Assembly: GCF_963576675.1 (NCBI RefSeq)
Contig: NC_088911.1
Coordinates: 59,109,756 to 59,173,755, forward strand
DNA from: Euphorbia lathyris
Taxonomy: Eukaryota; Streptophyta; Magnoliopsida; Malpighiales; Euphorbiaceae
Length of the DNA stretch: 64,000 nucleotides
Direction of reading: 5' to 3'
Each line of letters starts with the position of its first letter. Within the stretch, counting starts at the first letter, position 1. Positions 43,515 through 54,495 of the stretch are shown here, in pieces. The notes under the pieces are model-generated. The model saw nothing but the letters and a program-made list of their open reading frames with translations. It did not search any database and was not told the DNA's origin. A program made the position numbers and the translations under genes.

Positions 43515-44821
43515 TGTTGGTCCCTTGTGAGATAGAATCTAGTTCCAAAGGGAGGGTGAATGGAACTATTAATGAATTTAAAACTTTATAAAATTTCTCA
43601 CAATTAATTCAATAGCACAAGGCTGCTCGGAATCATAGGCAAACTTTGTTTGTTGTATTCAACAGGAACAAAGCTTGATTCTGCTTCTGAACGTTATGCA
43701 CTAAGCCACACAACTGGGGTAGCCTCTGTGTGACTTGATTAAATACACTATTGAGTACAATAGTCAGAAGTGCAAGTTATATAATTTTAAGCACAGAAGC
43801 AAGCAATATAAATATATCAAAAGGAAAGGGTTAGAGAAATTGTTACGCAGTGATTTATATTGGTTTGGCCTCCTGCCTACATCCAGTCCCCATAATACCT
43901 TCTTCCAGGTTTTAATCCACCAATGAACTTTTTCCAATAGGTAGAGCATAAACCCTTACAATAGATACAAAGGCTCTGTAAAGTACATTCCTTTACACTC
44001 AACACTCAGCTATCTATCTACCTCTCTTGCTGTTCACTTATAACCGAAGCAAACAGAAGAGCTTCTGAACTTTTCTAAGTTATTAATGGTTTTGTTCTTA
44101 CTCATAACATAATTAAAGAACTTAGAGTTATTACACAAATGAATACAATGAGTGTGTATAGATTTTTGATTTGCTTTTTGGAACTTCAATAATGATTCTC
44201 TCTTGAATTCAACGTTAATGATCAAGTGCAAATGAAGCAATTGATGGGGCTTTTATAGTGACACTTTGAGACTGATTATTTCGAAATTCAAAATAACCGT
44301 TGGAGGGAAATGACTCTTCTATCACTTTCATCCTCAGTAGCCAGTGTACTTAGCCAATAGTTATTCTGCTTTTTTCTGTTCTATCTTCGAGATGCCACGC
44401 TTCTGAATCTAGACAGAGGCAGTCTGACTGTGTAGCCAAATGAGGCAAAGATTCCAAGTTGACCAGGGGACAAGCTGTTTGAAGCTTCTACTTCTTTCCT
44501 TATTTGGTGATGCATATGTTAAAGGTCCAGAGTCAATGTTGATCTTGTCTCTTGTGCCTTTATCTTATGTCTTCCGGAATCATTCTTTATTTAGGCATGG
44601 CTTTTAACTTCTGGATCCTTCTAGCTATTGGGTTGAAGTTCATCTTTGGGCCTTTGATCCATTCTTAAGGCCTTTGATTATTTCTTTCTTAAATACACTT
44701 AACAAACGCCTTAGTCCAAATAAATCAACATTTAATTTTAATGTGTTATTAATTTTGGGAATATTAATTTCTTTAATTTTTTTGTCATAATTAAAATTAG
44801 TATGAAAATTATGTTTCAACA
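43515..44821 (-). repeat. 3' LTR of a Ty1/copia element (SIRE-like)
   Basis: On the minus strand it starts TGTTGAAACATAATTTTC at 44821 and ends GGGACCAACA at 43515, 1307 bp. A purine tract AAAATGGGGGAATT lies directly before its start, so this is the 3' LTR of a minus-strand element. I did not find a second LTR in the window. Frames inside it (43735-43949, 44034-44240, 44640-44867) are not genes. Confidence 0.7.
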
Positions 44822-45789
44822 AATTCCCCCATTTTGATGTTGGAAAAAAATCAGAGGTTAAGAACAATATGATTAATCTCCCCCATAATAGTTGGACTTA
44901 CTTTGCTTCTGGATTCTCCCCCATAAGGTTTGAGCTACTAAAAAGAATTTTACTTAAGATTGAAAAGATGTTAGACATCATAAGTTCAATAGTAAAATTA
45001 AGTTCAAAGTCAGAAGCATGGTAATCATAGCGAAATATATCAAGGGAATAGAATGTCATAATGATACTGAGTTATGGTCCTTGACAAGGAATCAAAGTTA
45101 CATTAATAGGATATTAGAGTTAAGTAGTAACGTCCTTAGTATTATTTATGTATCAGAGCATTTTATGTCTCGGAGCATCTTTTATATCGGAGCATCTGAG
45201 TTCAAGTACTCAGGGCGTTTGTTCAGTGATTTATTTTTGTTTAAGTGTTGGTTGATCAGAGCTGGTAGATTATAAGTGTGAAAGTTATTAAGTCAGAATG
45301 AAAGACATATATTAGAAGCAAGTAATAAGATAGAAGCAATATTGGAAAAGATAAGAGTATATATAAACATCTCAACATACAACAGATACGACTTAATAGT
45401 CTATAAGCACAAAAGAAAGCTAAGCATACAAGTTCATATCTACTTAGGTGGTTTAAGGTTCACTTGAACTACATTAGACTTTCTAGTTTTTGATGGATGT
45501 TGTTGCTGAGTTGTTGCTACTGAAGCTTATCCCCTAGAGGTTGCGGCATTGTCTTGTTTGGCTTTTTGTTCAGCCTCAGAGGTTTTCTCCCCCTTTTTGT
45601 GAGCATCAGTGATGAGGAAGGAACAAGGAGGATGGCCATGTCTAGCAACGCTTCTGGAGTTGAGTTGTTCAGTATATGTCTGAGGTCAGAACATTGAAAA
45701 TTACAGGACCAGTACGAGCAAATTCTGTAGGCACAGAACCAGTGTTGCACATGTTTTTGATGAGAAATTTGAAGGCTTTGGAGCTCCAA
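44822..45789 (-). mobile_element. 3' internal remnant of the copia element
   Basis: Contains the PPT and at least three further GGGGGAGA words (minus strand, near 44890, 44925 and 45590), as found in SIRE/Maximus-type elements that carry repeated purine tracts. The minus-strand segment KAFKFLIKNMCNTGSVPTEF (about 45780-45720) may be a coding relic but I do not recognise it. The 101-codon frame at 45517-45822 is in another frame and is not convincing. Confidence 0.45.
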
Positions 45790-46064
45790 ACAACAACGAT
45801 AGTCATATATACGTCCTGTCAAACAACAACTATAATCATATATACGTCATGTCATCTGATGATTATGTACCTTTTTAATTAAAATCACATTTTTTAGGAT
45901 AACAAACATGTGTCATCATAATGCCACGTGTAATTTGAGGTTGTTTGCATTTTAGCTTTCAGATGATAAAATTTTAAAATAGTGTCGCGAAAAACATTCA
46001 GATGACACGTAAACAAATGTTTGTCATATATCTTGTGTCATGTAAAAGGTAAAATGGCATAGTG
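45790..46064. mobile_element. CACTA-like transposon terminus
   Basis: Ends at 46064 with ...GGTAAAATGGCATAGTG, the complement of CACTATGCCATTTTACC. Subterminal direct and inverted ATGACA/TGTCAT words (for example CATCTGATGAT, GTCATATA, ATGACACGTAA) are spread over 45800-46045. This is the look of an En/Spm (CACTA) end. I could not place the other end, and TAG following the terminus is only weak evidence of a 3-bp duplication. Confidence 0.45.
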
Positions 46065-46079
46065 TAGCTGCCAACATCA

Positions 46080-46325
46080 CACTAGTGCACTTGAATTCTT
46101 TGGTCAACTATTTTAGCACCAATTGAGAATCTCTCGTAAAAATGGCCTCCTTTGAACATAAGTCTTTCAATATCTCCAGTCCAGTAATGAAAGCTTCATA
46201 TTATATTAGATTGTTAGTGCAATCAAAATCCAAATAAAAAACAAAGTTGTTTTAGTATTAGAGGGAGAAATGATTACAACATGTGCACCTATCCCTTTAT
46301 CTGTACTCGAACCATCAAACTTCAC
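46080..46325 (-). pseudogene. Relic of a Tat-lineage Ty3/gypsy RNase H
   Basis: Minus-strand translation gives VKFDGSSTDKGIGAHVVIIS, then YEAFITGLEILKDLCSKEAI and FTRDSQLVLK, with several stops. This is the order of the extra (archaeal-type) RNase H found in Tat elements. It ends at the CACTA-like terminus. Inactive fragment. Confidence 0.6.
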
Positions 46326-47368
46326 ATCTCTTACTCTTAACTTATATCAACACCTGCACCTATTCTTGCTTCTTATCTCTTAATTCGCATATTATCTCAT
46401 TTCACTAGATTCTATTCTTTTTCAAGAAGTTCACCCTCAGCTGAATTCAGATATATGGGTGGACCTGCATGGTTTGGGAGTGCCTCTATATGACTCCCGA
46501 ATCATCTCAGACATTGAGCGTTTAGCTACCTCATAGGTCAATAAGCAAAAACATTTTTGTAAGGAGGTAGAGAACAATATTGAAAATTCTTGCAACAGAT
46601 GCTCTTTGTAAGTCTATTTTGTCTTTCGTCTTCATTCTTTTGAATATCCTTTACCAAATATAACTTTCTTTATTGATACATGCTCTTCCTTATGCTAAGG
46701 TGGCAAGGGGACATATATGTTTCCATGAAGAATATGGTTGCTGAGTTGGAGAAAGAAGCTAAGAGATGGAAAGAGGACGAGGGATGCCTTACTTAAGATT
46801 TAAAAGGGTGTTAGATTTGAAGGTGCCCAAGGTTCGAGCCAAAAGGGAGGCGTATGACCAAATATTAGCTGATGTGACCTGCATGAGTGCTGAATTGACA
46901 AAGGCAAAGAAGCTTCATGTTATCAATTTTGGATGACATTACTAGTTTTGCTTGTATTTATTAATGATTCAAACACATTGTATTTATTTATAAAATTGTA
47001 AAACCACCTGGACCGTGTTTATATTTTCATCAAATCATATTTTTTTTACATTTCCCCATTTTGTATTTAGTAGCATCCTTTATGTAGTAGTATAAATTAA
47101 GTATTGAGATACTCTGAAGTTCAGTTTCAAAAGGTTATGTTGTGATATGGATCATTAATTACAAAATTAATACTAGTTAAAAATTTAATTGCTAATTAAA
47201 TTTCATAAATTAATTATTTATTTATTAAGTAATTAAAATGTCAATTGTTGATTTTTTAATTAATAATGTAGATTTATTAAATATAATCCAATGGTGAAAA
47301 TACACCAAGTAATGGTTACTTTGTCAAAAACAAAGTAACCATAGAAAGCATCCAAGTTGAAACCCAAC

Positions 47369-47399
<31 letters not shown>

Positions 47400-47557
47400 G
47401 ACACAAATCCATAAATTAAATACTCAAACTCATATAATTACCTAATAACATATTCAATCCATAGTGATAAATAAAGTTTTATTAAGCAACAATAAAAAAA
47501 ATTAATTGAGAGAAAAAAGAAGGGAAATAATCATAGTCTTACATAAACCTTGGGAAA
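46326..47557. other. Intergenic region with a coiled-coil-like relic and a microsatellite
   Basis: On the plus strand 46803-46936 reads KRVLDLKVPKVRAKREAYDQ followed by ILADVTCMSAELTKAKKLHV, a helical Lys/Glu-rich peptide ending in a stop, preceded by MVAELEKEAKRWKEDEG in another frame. It could be part of a degraded retroelement gag; I do not recognise it. (AAT)n occupies about 47369-47399, and the hairpin GGTTACTTTG...CAAAGTAACC lies at 47319-47345. Confidence 0.35.
47369..47399. repeat. (AAT)n microsatellite
   Basis: About ten AAT units in the 3' flank of the peroxidase gene. Confidence 0.9.
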
Positions 47558-48673
47558 TCATGAATTAATAAGATTGCATTTGTTCCTGATTTCTCCTTGA
47601 GTGCCAGTAAGAACCTGAATAGCTCCCATTCTGACCATTGACTGTGCGAATTCAGTGAAGAATTTAGCTGAATTGGTTAATTCTCCCACTATATTTCTAG
47701 AAATTTTGGTGGTTAGAAGGGTAGCATCAGATTGCAATAGACCCTTGTTCTGTTTTAGTATAACGTAGTAGTCCTTGTCAAAGGTTAAGGGGGTTCGAGG
47801 ATCCAAGTCAACAGTAGTGGTAGTATCAGTTAGGGTTTGGCATTTGGTCTTAAGGAAAGCAGCATATTTTGCATCTAATGAAGGGTCTTGGTCTCCCCTC
47901 CCTGTGAAATTGTATAGCCTGTTGCTGAACACGTTGCAGTGTGCTACTCCTATGCTGTGTCCGCCTGTTCATTCATAGTATAGTATAGTAATTTTATTAT
48001 GATCCGGGTCCATTGAATATTAATTAATTATAAAAGTATAGAATATACCTGACAAAACGACAAGATCATGAACGGTGAGTTTCTTGTTCTTGAAATCTTG
48101 TAAAAGGGTGGAGAAGTTGGAGAAGGGCGAAGGAATATTACCGAATACCTCTGAAGCAAGTGATATTTTACCATCTCTTCTTCCGGTTAGCACTTTCCAC
48201 AATGGTTTTTTCCCCATGAAAGAAACAGAGTCCCTAGCAGCCAACGCCAATATGTCAGCACAAGAAACTATTCCAGGGCATGCCTTCTCAACTGCTGATT
48301 TAATATCCTCAATGACATCAAATCCAGTCAAACTTAGGTTTGGAATTGAATCTTTCTCTGCAATACTGTTCGTTGTTGAATCTATTAAAACCGAACCATC
48401 GCATCCCTGAAATTCAACATCAATTTTAAAAACATATATATGTATGCATGGAGAAATAGTATTAGTATAAATACGTACCCTAACAAAACAGTCATGAAAA
48501 TGCATTCTCAAAAACTTAGCAGGCAAGACGGGATTGGTTGCCACGTGGCTCCATGTTATGTTTCTAATGATATCTTCAGCTTGGGGACATGTTTTTCGAT
48601 AGAAATGCTTCCTCAGGTTACCTCCTTCACAAACCCCAATCACCAACACTAATACTAGTAATAAAGCCTTCAT
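47558..48673 (-). CDS. Class III secretory peroxidase (three exons)
   Basis: Exons 48673-48479, 48406-48049 and 47964-47558 (195+358+407 bp) encode 319 residues. Introns are 72 and 84 bp with GTACGT/TTTCAG and GTATAT/AACAG borders, at the classic positions after HDCFVR and within VVLSGG. The signal peptide MKALLLVLVLVIGVCEG directs secretion. The distal haem pocket is RMHFHDCFVRGCDGS (Arg and catalytic His); then CPGIVSCADILALAARDSV, RRDGKISLASEVFGNIPSPF and the proximal ligand region DLVVLSGGHSIGVAHC, where His binds haem. The cysteines for the four disulphides appear present, and GEIRNKCNLINS ends the protein. These enzymes oxidise phenolics with H2O2 or generate radicals in the apoplast. 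No lesion seen; it should be active. The exact Prx subgroup is not assigned, though GDQDPSLDAKYAAFLKTKC resembles the PRX3/PRX39 type. Confidence 0.96.
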
Positions 48674-48723
48674 GTTTCTGTTTCTGTTTCTGTTTCTGTT
48701 AAAATGAACACAAGTGCTTCTTC

Positions 48724-48732
48724 CTTTTATAC
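48724..48732 (-). promoter_or_regulatory. TATA box of the peroxidase gene
   Basis: The minus strand reads GTATAAAAGGAAGAAGCAC, about 55 bases before the ATG at 48673. Spacing and sequence fit a plant TATA box with a short leader. Confidence 0.7.
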
Positions 48733-48739
48733 TTGTGTG

Positions 48740-49187
48740 TGGTGTGGTGCCAGCTTTCCATCAATTATTCTCTGAAAATTTCAATCATTTGTTTATTTCC
48801 ACACCATAACCATTACTACTTTTTCAGCCTAATCATGAGTTGTATTAATTTCAATTCAATATATACATATCCGATAAATGATTCATCCTAATTCATATTC
48901 AAGTATTCTACTGCTTTACAGTTTCTTCTACCTCGTTAAAAGGCAAAACTTGAAACCCTATAATACTCATTCATTGCTTGCATGTTCTGTCACAAATTCA
49001 TTTTATAATTAATGAGAATGTTGACCTTACTAAAATATTCTCCCAAATTATCAACAAATATAAGTCAAACTGGCACATGGAATATTCTTTCATTTCTTAA
49101 CGGTTTTATAAGCAGCAAAATTATATTTATACAAATTAATATGTCCCGGAATTTCAGCACTAAACTATTGCCTTTAGTCGGTGCCTA

Positions 49188-49231
<44 letters not shown>

Positions 49232-49250
49232 GATATTTTATGTGAATTTC
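48740..49250. other. Peroxidase upstream region
   Basis: No gene; the 73-codon frame at 49012-49233 ends in the (TA)n repeat. A (TA)n tract of about 38 bp lies at 49190-49229. Confidence 0.4.
49190..49229. repeat. (TA)n microsatellite
   Basis: Uninterrupted TA dinucleotides, about 19 units. Confidence 0.92.
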
Positions 49251-49279
49251 CGTTATATAGGTCTTCAAAGTTACTTGCC

Positions 49280-49816
49280 ATCCGAATGCTTTCATATAAA
49301 ATTTGGAAGATGTCGGTTAAAGACAGTCAAAACACGATAAAACAATGAAAACTCCTCTTAATCATTTATTGATAGTCTCTAATAGAATTTTAGGATGTTA
49401 TTTTCCTATTAGAGGATTCATATCCCAATAGGAGGCCTCCCCTGTATCACATTTTTTTGGTTGTGTTCACATTGAACCTAGACGTATGTCTTTTCACCTT
49501 CATTCGTGGTCAATTATCTGAATCCCAATCAAGTGACAATGAGACATTCAGATGATCGCTTATTAGTTATTGTTCGTATCCTTGACACACGGTCTAGCTA
49601 TACATGGACATTCCTTCATCGATCTTATTATCAGAATTCATGTCGGGCGATTCTAAGACATCCGGCCAAAACCTCCCACTGAAGTTTCAAGAATAACATT
49701 CGTGTAAGGTACATTGTCGTTGCATACCCTAATTTTGTACTCTATAGTACCATTCTCCTTTCGCTTTGCTAACTTAAACATCTGAATGTGGATCTTTCTA
49801 TCTTATCTCAACCACA
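49280..49816 (+). other. Degraded retroelement flank (possible old gypsy LTR)
   Basis: No ORF. GCTAACTTAAACATCTGAATG near 49767-49787 resembles the CTGACTTGAGCGTCGGAGTG-type word near the LTR end of many plant gypsy elements. The sequence resumes at 54496 after the copia insertion, so the copia element landed in this relic. Low confidence. Confidence 0.3.
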
Positions 49817-49821
49817 AGAAG
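49817..49821. repeat. Left target duplication AGAAG of the copia element
   Basis: AGAAG precedes the 5' LTR and is repeated at 54491-54495 after the 3' LTR. Confidence 0.92.
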
Positions 49822-50050
49822 TGTTGAAAGTAGTTGGTTTGAGTTAGGATTTGTCTGTTAGAATAAGATCCTATTGTTTAGGATAATTTGATTTTGAATT
49901 TTCTGTTTTGCTGTTACCCAAATCACGTTGTGTATTTGGTTCCTATTTTTTCTCTGTTTCAGTTTTCTGTATGGCTATATAAGCCTTTGGTATTTATTAA
50001 TAAAGCTCAGATGATTGAGTCAAGTGAATTCTCTTCTATTTGTCTCTACA
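49822..50050 (+). repeat. 5' LTR of the copia element
   Basis: 229 bp. GGCTATATAAGCC (about 49973-49985) is the likely TATA box and AATAAAGCT (about 50000) the likely polyadenylation signal. Confidence 0.95.
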
Positions 50051-50052
50051 AT

Positions 50053-50064
50053 TGGTATCAGAGC
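50053..50064 (+). other. Primer binding site, initiator tRNA-Met
   Basis: TGGTATCAGAGC, the standard tRNA-iMet complement of plant copia elements, two bases after the LTR. Confidence 0.92.
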
Positions 50065-50180
50065 CTAACCAGGGCCTGATCGTTGAAAATTGAGTGTGTG
50101 AGGTTAGGAACTGCAGTATCCTAACGTAAGGAGAGTGAAAACACCTTTGAGTGAAACACATGTGTGTGAAACATTGAGAG

Positions 50181-53100
50181 ATGGCAACAGAAGCAAATGC
50201 TAGCTTTGTTCAAGCCAACATTCCTAGGTTTGATGGAGATTATGATCACTGGAGCATGCTGATGGAGAATTTCCTAAGATCAAAGGAGTACTGGAATCTC
50301 ATTGAAACTGGGTGTGATGCTGAAAATGAAGAGGGGACTACTGCTGCACAGAAAAATACGTTAGATGAGCTCAAACTGAAAGATTTAAAGGTAAAAAATT
50401 ATCTCTTTCAGTCCATTGACAAATCAATCCTGAAGACCATCCTTCAAAAGGATACATCCAAACAAATTTGGGAGTCAATGAAGAAGAAGTTCCAAGGGAA
50501 TGAAAGAGTAAAACGTGCACAACTTCAAGCACTTCGACGGGACTTTGAAGTTTTGGAGATGAAAGTTGGAGAGACTGTCTCTGACTATTTTTCAAGAGTG
50601 ATGACAGTCGCTAATAATATGCGAAATTATGGAGAAGACGTGGCTGATGTTAAAGTAGTCGAAAAAATTCTTCGCTCTTTAACAGAACAATTTAATTACA
50701 TTGTTTGTTCCATTGAAGAGTCGAAGGATATCGATTCCCTCTCGGTTGATAAGTTGCAAAGCTCTTTGATCGTACATGAACAAAAATTTCGAAAGAAAAA
50801 TGGTGAGGAACATGCTTTGAAAGTAAGTTCAGCTGGAAATTTTTCCACTAGAGGACGAGGCAGAGGCACCTTCAGAGGACGAGGTAGAGGAAGGGGAAGA
50901 CATGGCTTTAATCGAGCCACAGTTGAGTGTTACAAATGTCATGATCTTGGGCACTTTCAATATGAGTGCCCTTCATGGGACAAGGAGGCGAATTATGCTG
51001 AGGTTGATGACAAAGAAGAGATCTTGTTGATGTCATACGTGGAGATGAACAAACCCAAGAGAGATGAGGCTTGGTTCCTTGATTCGGGATGCTCAAATCA
51101 CATATGTGGAGAAAAGTTAAATTTCAGTGAGATGGATGATTCGTTCAGACATATTGTAAAGCTTGGGAATAACACTGAAATGCAAGTGCTTGGAAAGGGA
51201 AATGTGAAGTTGATGTTGAATGGAATAGCTTATGTGATCACTGATGTGTTTTACATACCTGAACTTAAGAATAATCTCTTGAGTTTGGGCCAATTGCAAG
51301 AACGAGGTTTGGCTGTCCTAATTCAATCAGGGATGTGCCGAATTTATCATCCTCGCAGAGGTTTGATTATTCAAACGAAGATGACAGCAAATAGAATGCT
51401 CGTATTGTTTGTTCAAACCCAAAGTCAATCATGTTTCAATGCTACTGCACCAAATATCAATGAACTATGGCATCGTAGATATGCTCATCTCAGTTACAAA
51501 GGCTTGAAGATACTGCAGACAAAGGAAATGGTTAAAGACCTTCCTGAATTTCCAGATTCTGCAATAGTGTGAATTGACTGCATAAAGGGTAAACAACATC
51601 GTGATTCCATTCCCAAGAAGAGTACATGGAGAGCAAATCAAAAACTTCAACTGATCCACGCTGACATATGCGGTCCTATTACTCCAGTTTCAAATAGCAA
51701 CAAGAGGTACATATTATGCCTTATTGATGATTATTCGAGAAAAGCATGGATATATTTTCTGTCAGAAAAATCAGAAACATTTTATTTCTTTAAATGTTTC
51801 AAAACTCTTGTGGAAAAGGAAACCAGTTTGCCTGTTAAGTGTTTGCGTACAGATAGAGGAGGAGAATTTAATTCTCTGGAATTCAATGAGTATTGCCAGC
51901 AGAATGGGATAAAAAGGCAGCTAACCACAGCTTACACTCCGCAACAAAATGGAGTGGCTGAACGCAAAAATCGAACTGTGATGAATCTTGTTAGATCAAT
52001 GTTGTCAGAGCAAAGATTGCCAAAAAGTTTCTGGGCTGAGGCAGTTAGATGGGGCGGTGTATGTATTGAATCGTTCGCCTACGGTAGCTGTGAAAAACCA
52101 AACGCCAAAAGAGGCTTGGAGTGGTGAAAAGCCTTCGGTAAGACATTTTCGAGTATTCGGATGTGTGGCACATGTCCATACACCTGATGCTAAGAGAACA
52201 AAGCTCGACAACAAAAGTGTTAGCTGTGTGCTTCTTGGTGTGAGCGATGAATCCAAAGGGTACAGATTGTTTGATCCCATTGCCAAAAAAATTATTGTGA
52301 GCCAAAATGTAAATTTTGAAGAAAATAAACGATGGGATTGGGATGCAAGTTATGAAAATGAGATGTTGATGGATATAGAATGGAATGACAACGAACATGT
52401 GGAGGAGGAATATGGAGAAAATACAGAAGAAGAGGAGGCTGGAGCAGGAGAATCTGAAAGTGAAATTGAAGGAGCTGAAGCAGACGGCACTGAAAGTGAA
52501 ACTGAAGGAGCTGAAGCAGACGACACTGAAATTGAAGAACTCATTGAAGCTGAACATGTCCCTACCAGCACCAACAATGAAGAAAGGGTAAAAATAAATC
52601 AACGTCCTCCCTCGTGGATGAAAGATTATGTTGCAGGAGAAGATTTATCTGAAGAAGAGGAGATGAATTTGGCATTTAATGTATCTTCAGATCCATTGAA
52701 TTTCAATGAAGCAGTAAAAAGTTCAAAGTGGTGTTTGGCTATGGATGATGAAATTAAGTCCATTGAGAGAAATCATACTTGGGAGTTAGTCGATTTACCA
52801 GCTGGAGCGAAAAAAATAGGAGTAAAATGGCTCTTTAAGACTAAACTCAATGAGCTTGGAGAGGTTGATAAATACAAAGCGCGGCTGGTTGTTAAGGGAT
52901 ACTCGCAGCAACATGGAGTAGATTATACAGAGGTTTTTGCACCTGTGGCCAGAATGGACACTGTCAGGCTAATCATAGCACTTGCTGCAAATAAAGGCTG
53001 GAAACTCTATCAACTAGATGTCAAATCTGCCTTTCTACATGGAGAGTTAAGTGAAGAGGTTTACGTGGAGCAACCCTTGGGATATGAAAAGAAAGGAAGC

Positions 53101-54228
53101 GAGCAGAAGGTCTACAGGCTACGCAAAGCTCTTTACGGACTAAAACAGGCCCCAAGAGCTTGGTTTAGTCGAATTGAGTCTTACTTCATCAAGTAGGGGT
53201 TTCAGAAAAGTCACAGTGAAGAGACTTTATTCATCAAAAGGAACAAAGGTAAAATTCTCATTGTGAGTATTTATGTTGATGACCTGTTGTTCACTAGTAA
53301 TGATGAAAATATGTTGTGTGAGTTTAAATGCTCCATGAAAAGGGAATTTGATATGAATGATTTAGGGAAAATGAGATTTTTCCTTGGGATTGAAGTGCTG
53401 CAAAGAACAAATGGCATTTTTATATGTCAAAGAAAATATGCAGCTGAAATATTAGATCGTTTTTGTATGAAGGAGTGTAATTCAGTCTGCAATCCAATAG
53501 TTCCAGGTCACAAATTATGCAGGGATGAGAAGGGAATCAAAGTTGATGAAACGTTGTACAAACAAATTGTCGGAAGTTTGATGTATCTCACAGCAACACG
53601 GCCCGATCTTATGTATGTTGTAAGTTTGATTAGTCGCTTTATGTCTAATCCAACTGAGTTACATCTACTAGCAGCAAAGAGAGTTTTGAGATATGTAAAG
53701 GGAACCATGAATTATGGAATCCTATACAAGAAAGGAGGAGATGATAATTTAGTGGCTTTCACAGACAGTGATTATGCAGGTGATATGGATGATCGGAAAA
53801 GCACATCTGGCTATGCCTTTTTGATAAGTAAAGGTGCAGTAGCCTGGTCATTAAGGAAGCAACCCATTGTTACTCTATCAACAACTGAGGCTGAATTTGT
53901 GGCAGCAGCAGATTGTGCATGTCAAGCAATTTGGATGAGAAGAGTGTTGAAAGAACTTGATCACCCACAAGAAGGAAGCACTGTGGTGCAATGTGATAAT
54001 AGTTCTACTATTAAGCTTTCAAAGAATGCAGTGTTACATGGTCGATCTAAACACATAGATGTACGATTTCACTTCCTCAGAGATCTCACCAAAGAAGGGG
54101 TTATTAATTTAATTCATTGTGGAACCCGAAATCAAGTCGCAGACCTGATGACAAAACTGTTGAAGCTGGAAGATTTTCAAAGATTTCGTGAAGAACTTGG
54201 AGTTTGTATAGTTCCAGATATGAACTGA
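50181..54228 (+). pseudogene. Copia gag-pol polyprotein with two stops and one frameshift
   Basis: Starts at the ATG at 50181 (MATEANASFVQANIPRFDGD). Gag includes a UBN2-type region and the knuckle CYKCHDLGHFQYECP. Protease WFLDSGCSNHICG. GAG-pre-integrase LWHRRYAHLSYKGLKILQ. Integrase core with LIHADICGPI, LRTDRGGEFNS and TPQQNGVAERKNRT. RT with KWLFKTKLNELGEVDKYKAR, QLDVKSAFLHGEL and the catalytic SIYVDDLLFTSN. RNase H with AFTDSDYAGD and LSTTEAEFVAAADCACQA; the end is at 54226-54228. Lesions: TGA at 51570-51572 between pre-integrase and integrase, a one-base insertion-type frameshift near 52050 (RWGG), and TAG at 53194-53196 after the RT fingers. An acidic repeat (EIEGAEADGTESETEGAEAD) lies between integrase and RT, with tandem copies of a 36-bp unit. 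The product would be the full replication polyprotein; this copy cannot make it. Confidence 0.92.
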
Positions 54229-54250
54229 TTGTTTTAGAAGCAATAAGTTC

Positions 54251-54260
54251 AAGAGAGGGA
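54251..54260 (+). other. Polypurine tract of the copia element
   Basis: AAGAGAGGGA, one base before the 3' LTR. Confidence 0.75.
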
Positions 54261-54261
54261 T

Positions 54262-54490
54262 TGTTGAAAGTAGTTGGTTTGAGTTAGGATTTGTCTGTTA
54301 GAATAAGATCCTATTGTTTAGGATAATTTGATTTTGAATTTTCTGTTTTGCTGTTACCCAAATCACGTTGTGTATTTGGTTCCTATTTTTTCTCTGTTTC
54401 AGTTTTCTGTATGGCTATATAAGCCTTTGGTATTTATTAATAAAGCTCAGATGATTGAGTCAAGTGAATTCTCTTCTATTTGTCTCTACA
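54262..54490 (+). repeat. 3' LTR of the copia element
   Basis: Identical to 49822-50050 as far as I can read. Confidence 0.95.
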
Positions 54491-54495
54491 AGAAG

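Larger units (their letters stand above)
49822..54490 (+). mobile_element. Complete Ty1/copia element with identical LTRs
   Basis: 4669 bp with 229-bp LTRs (49822-50050 and 54262-54490) that I read as identical base for base, TGTTGAAAG...CTCTACA, flanked by AGAAG. A tRNA-Met primer site TGGTATCAGAGC lies at 50053-50064 and a purine tract AAGAGAGGGA at 54251-54260. Identical LTRs point to a recent insertion, yet the coding frame carries two stops and a frameshift. Short LTRs and compact size suit the Ale or Ivana lineages; not resolved. Confidence 0.95.

Noticed and set aside
45517..45822. 101-codon minus frame near the copia remnant
   Set aside because: No domain; another frame of the same stretch looks more peptide-like, and the region is a retroelement 3' end.
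48075..48652. Plus-strand frames opposite the peroxidase exons
   Set aside because: Shadows of the peroxidase coding strand.
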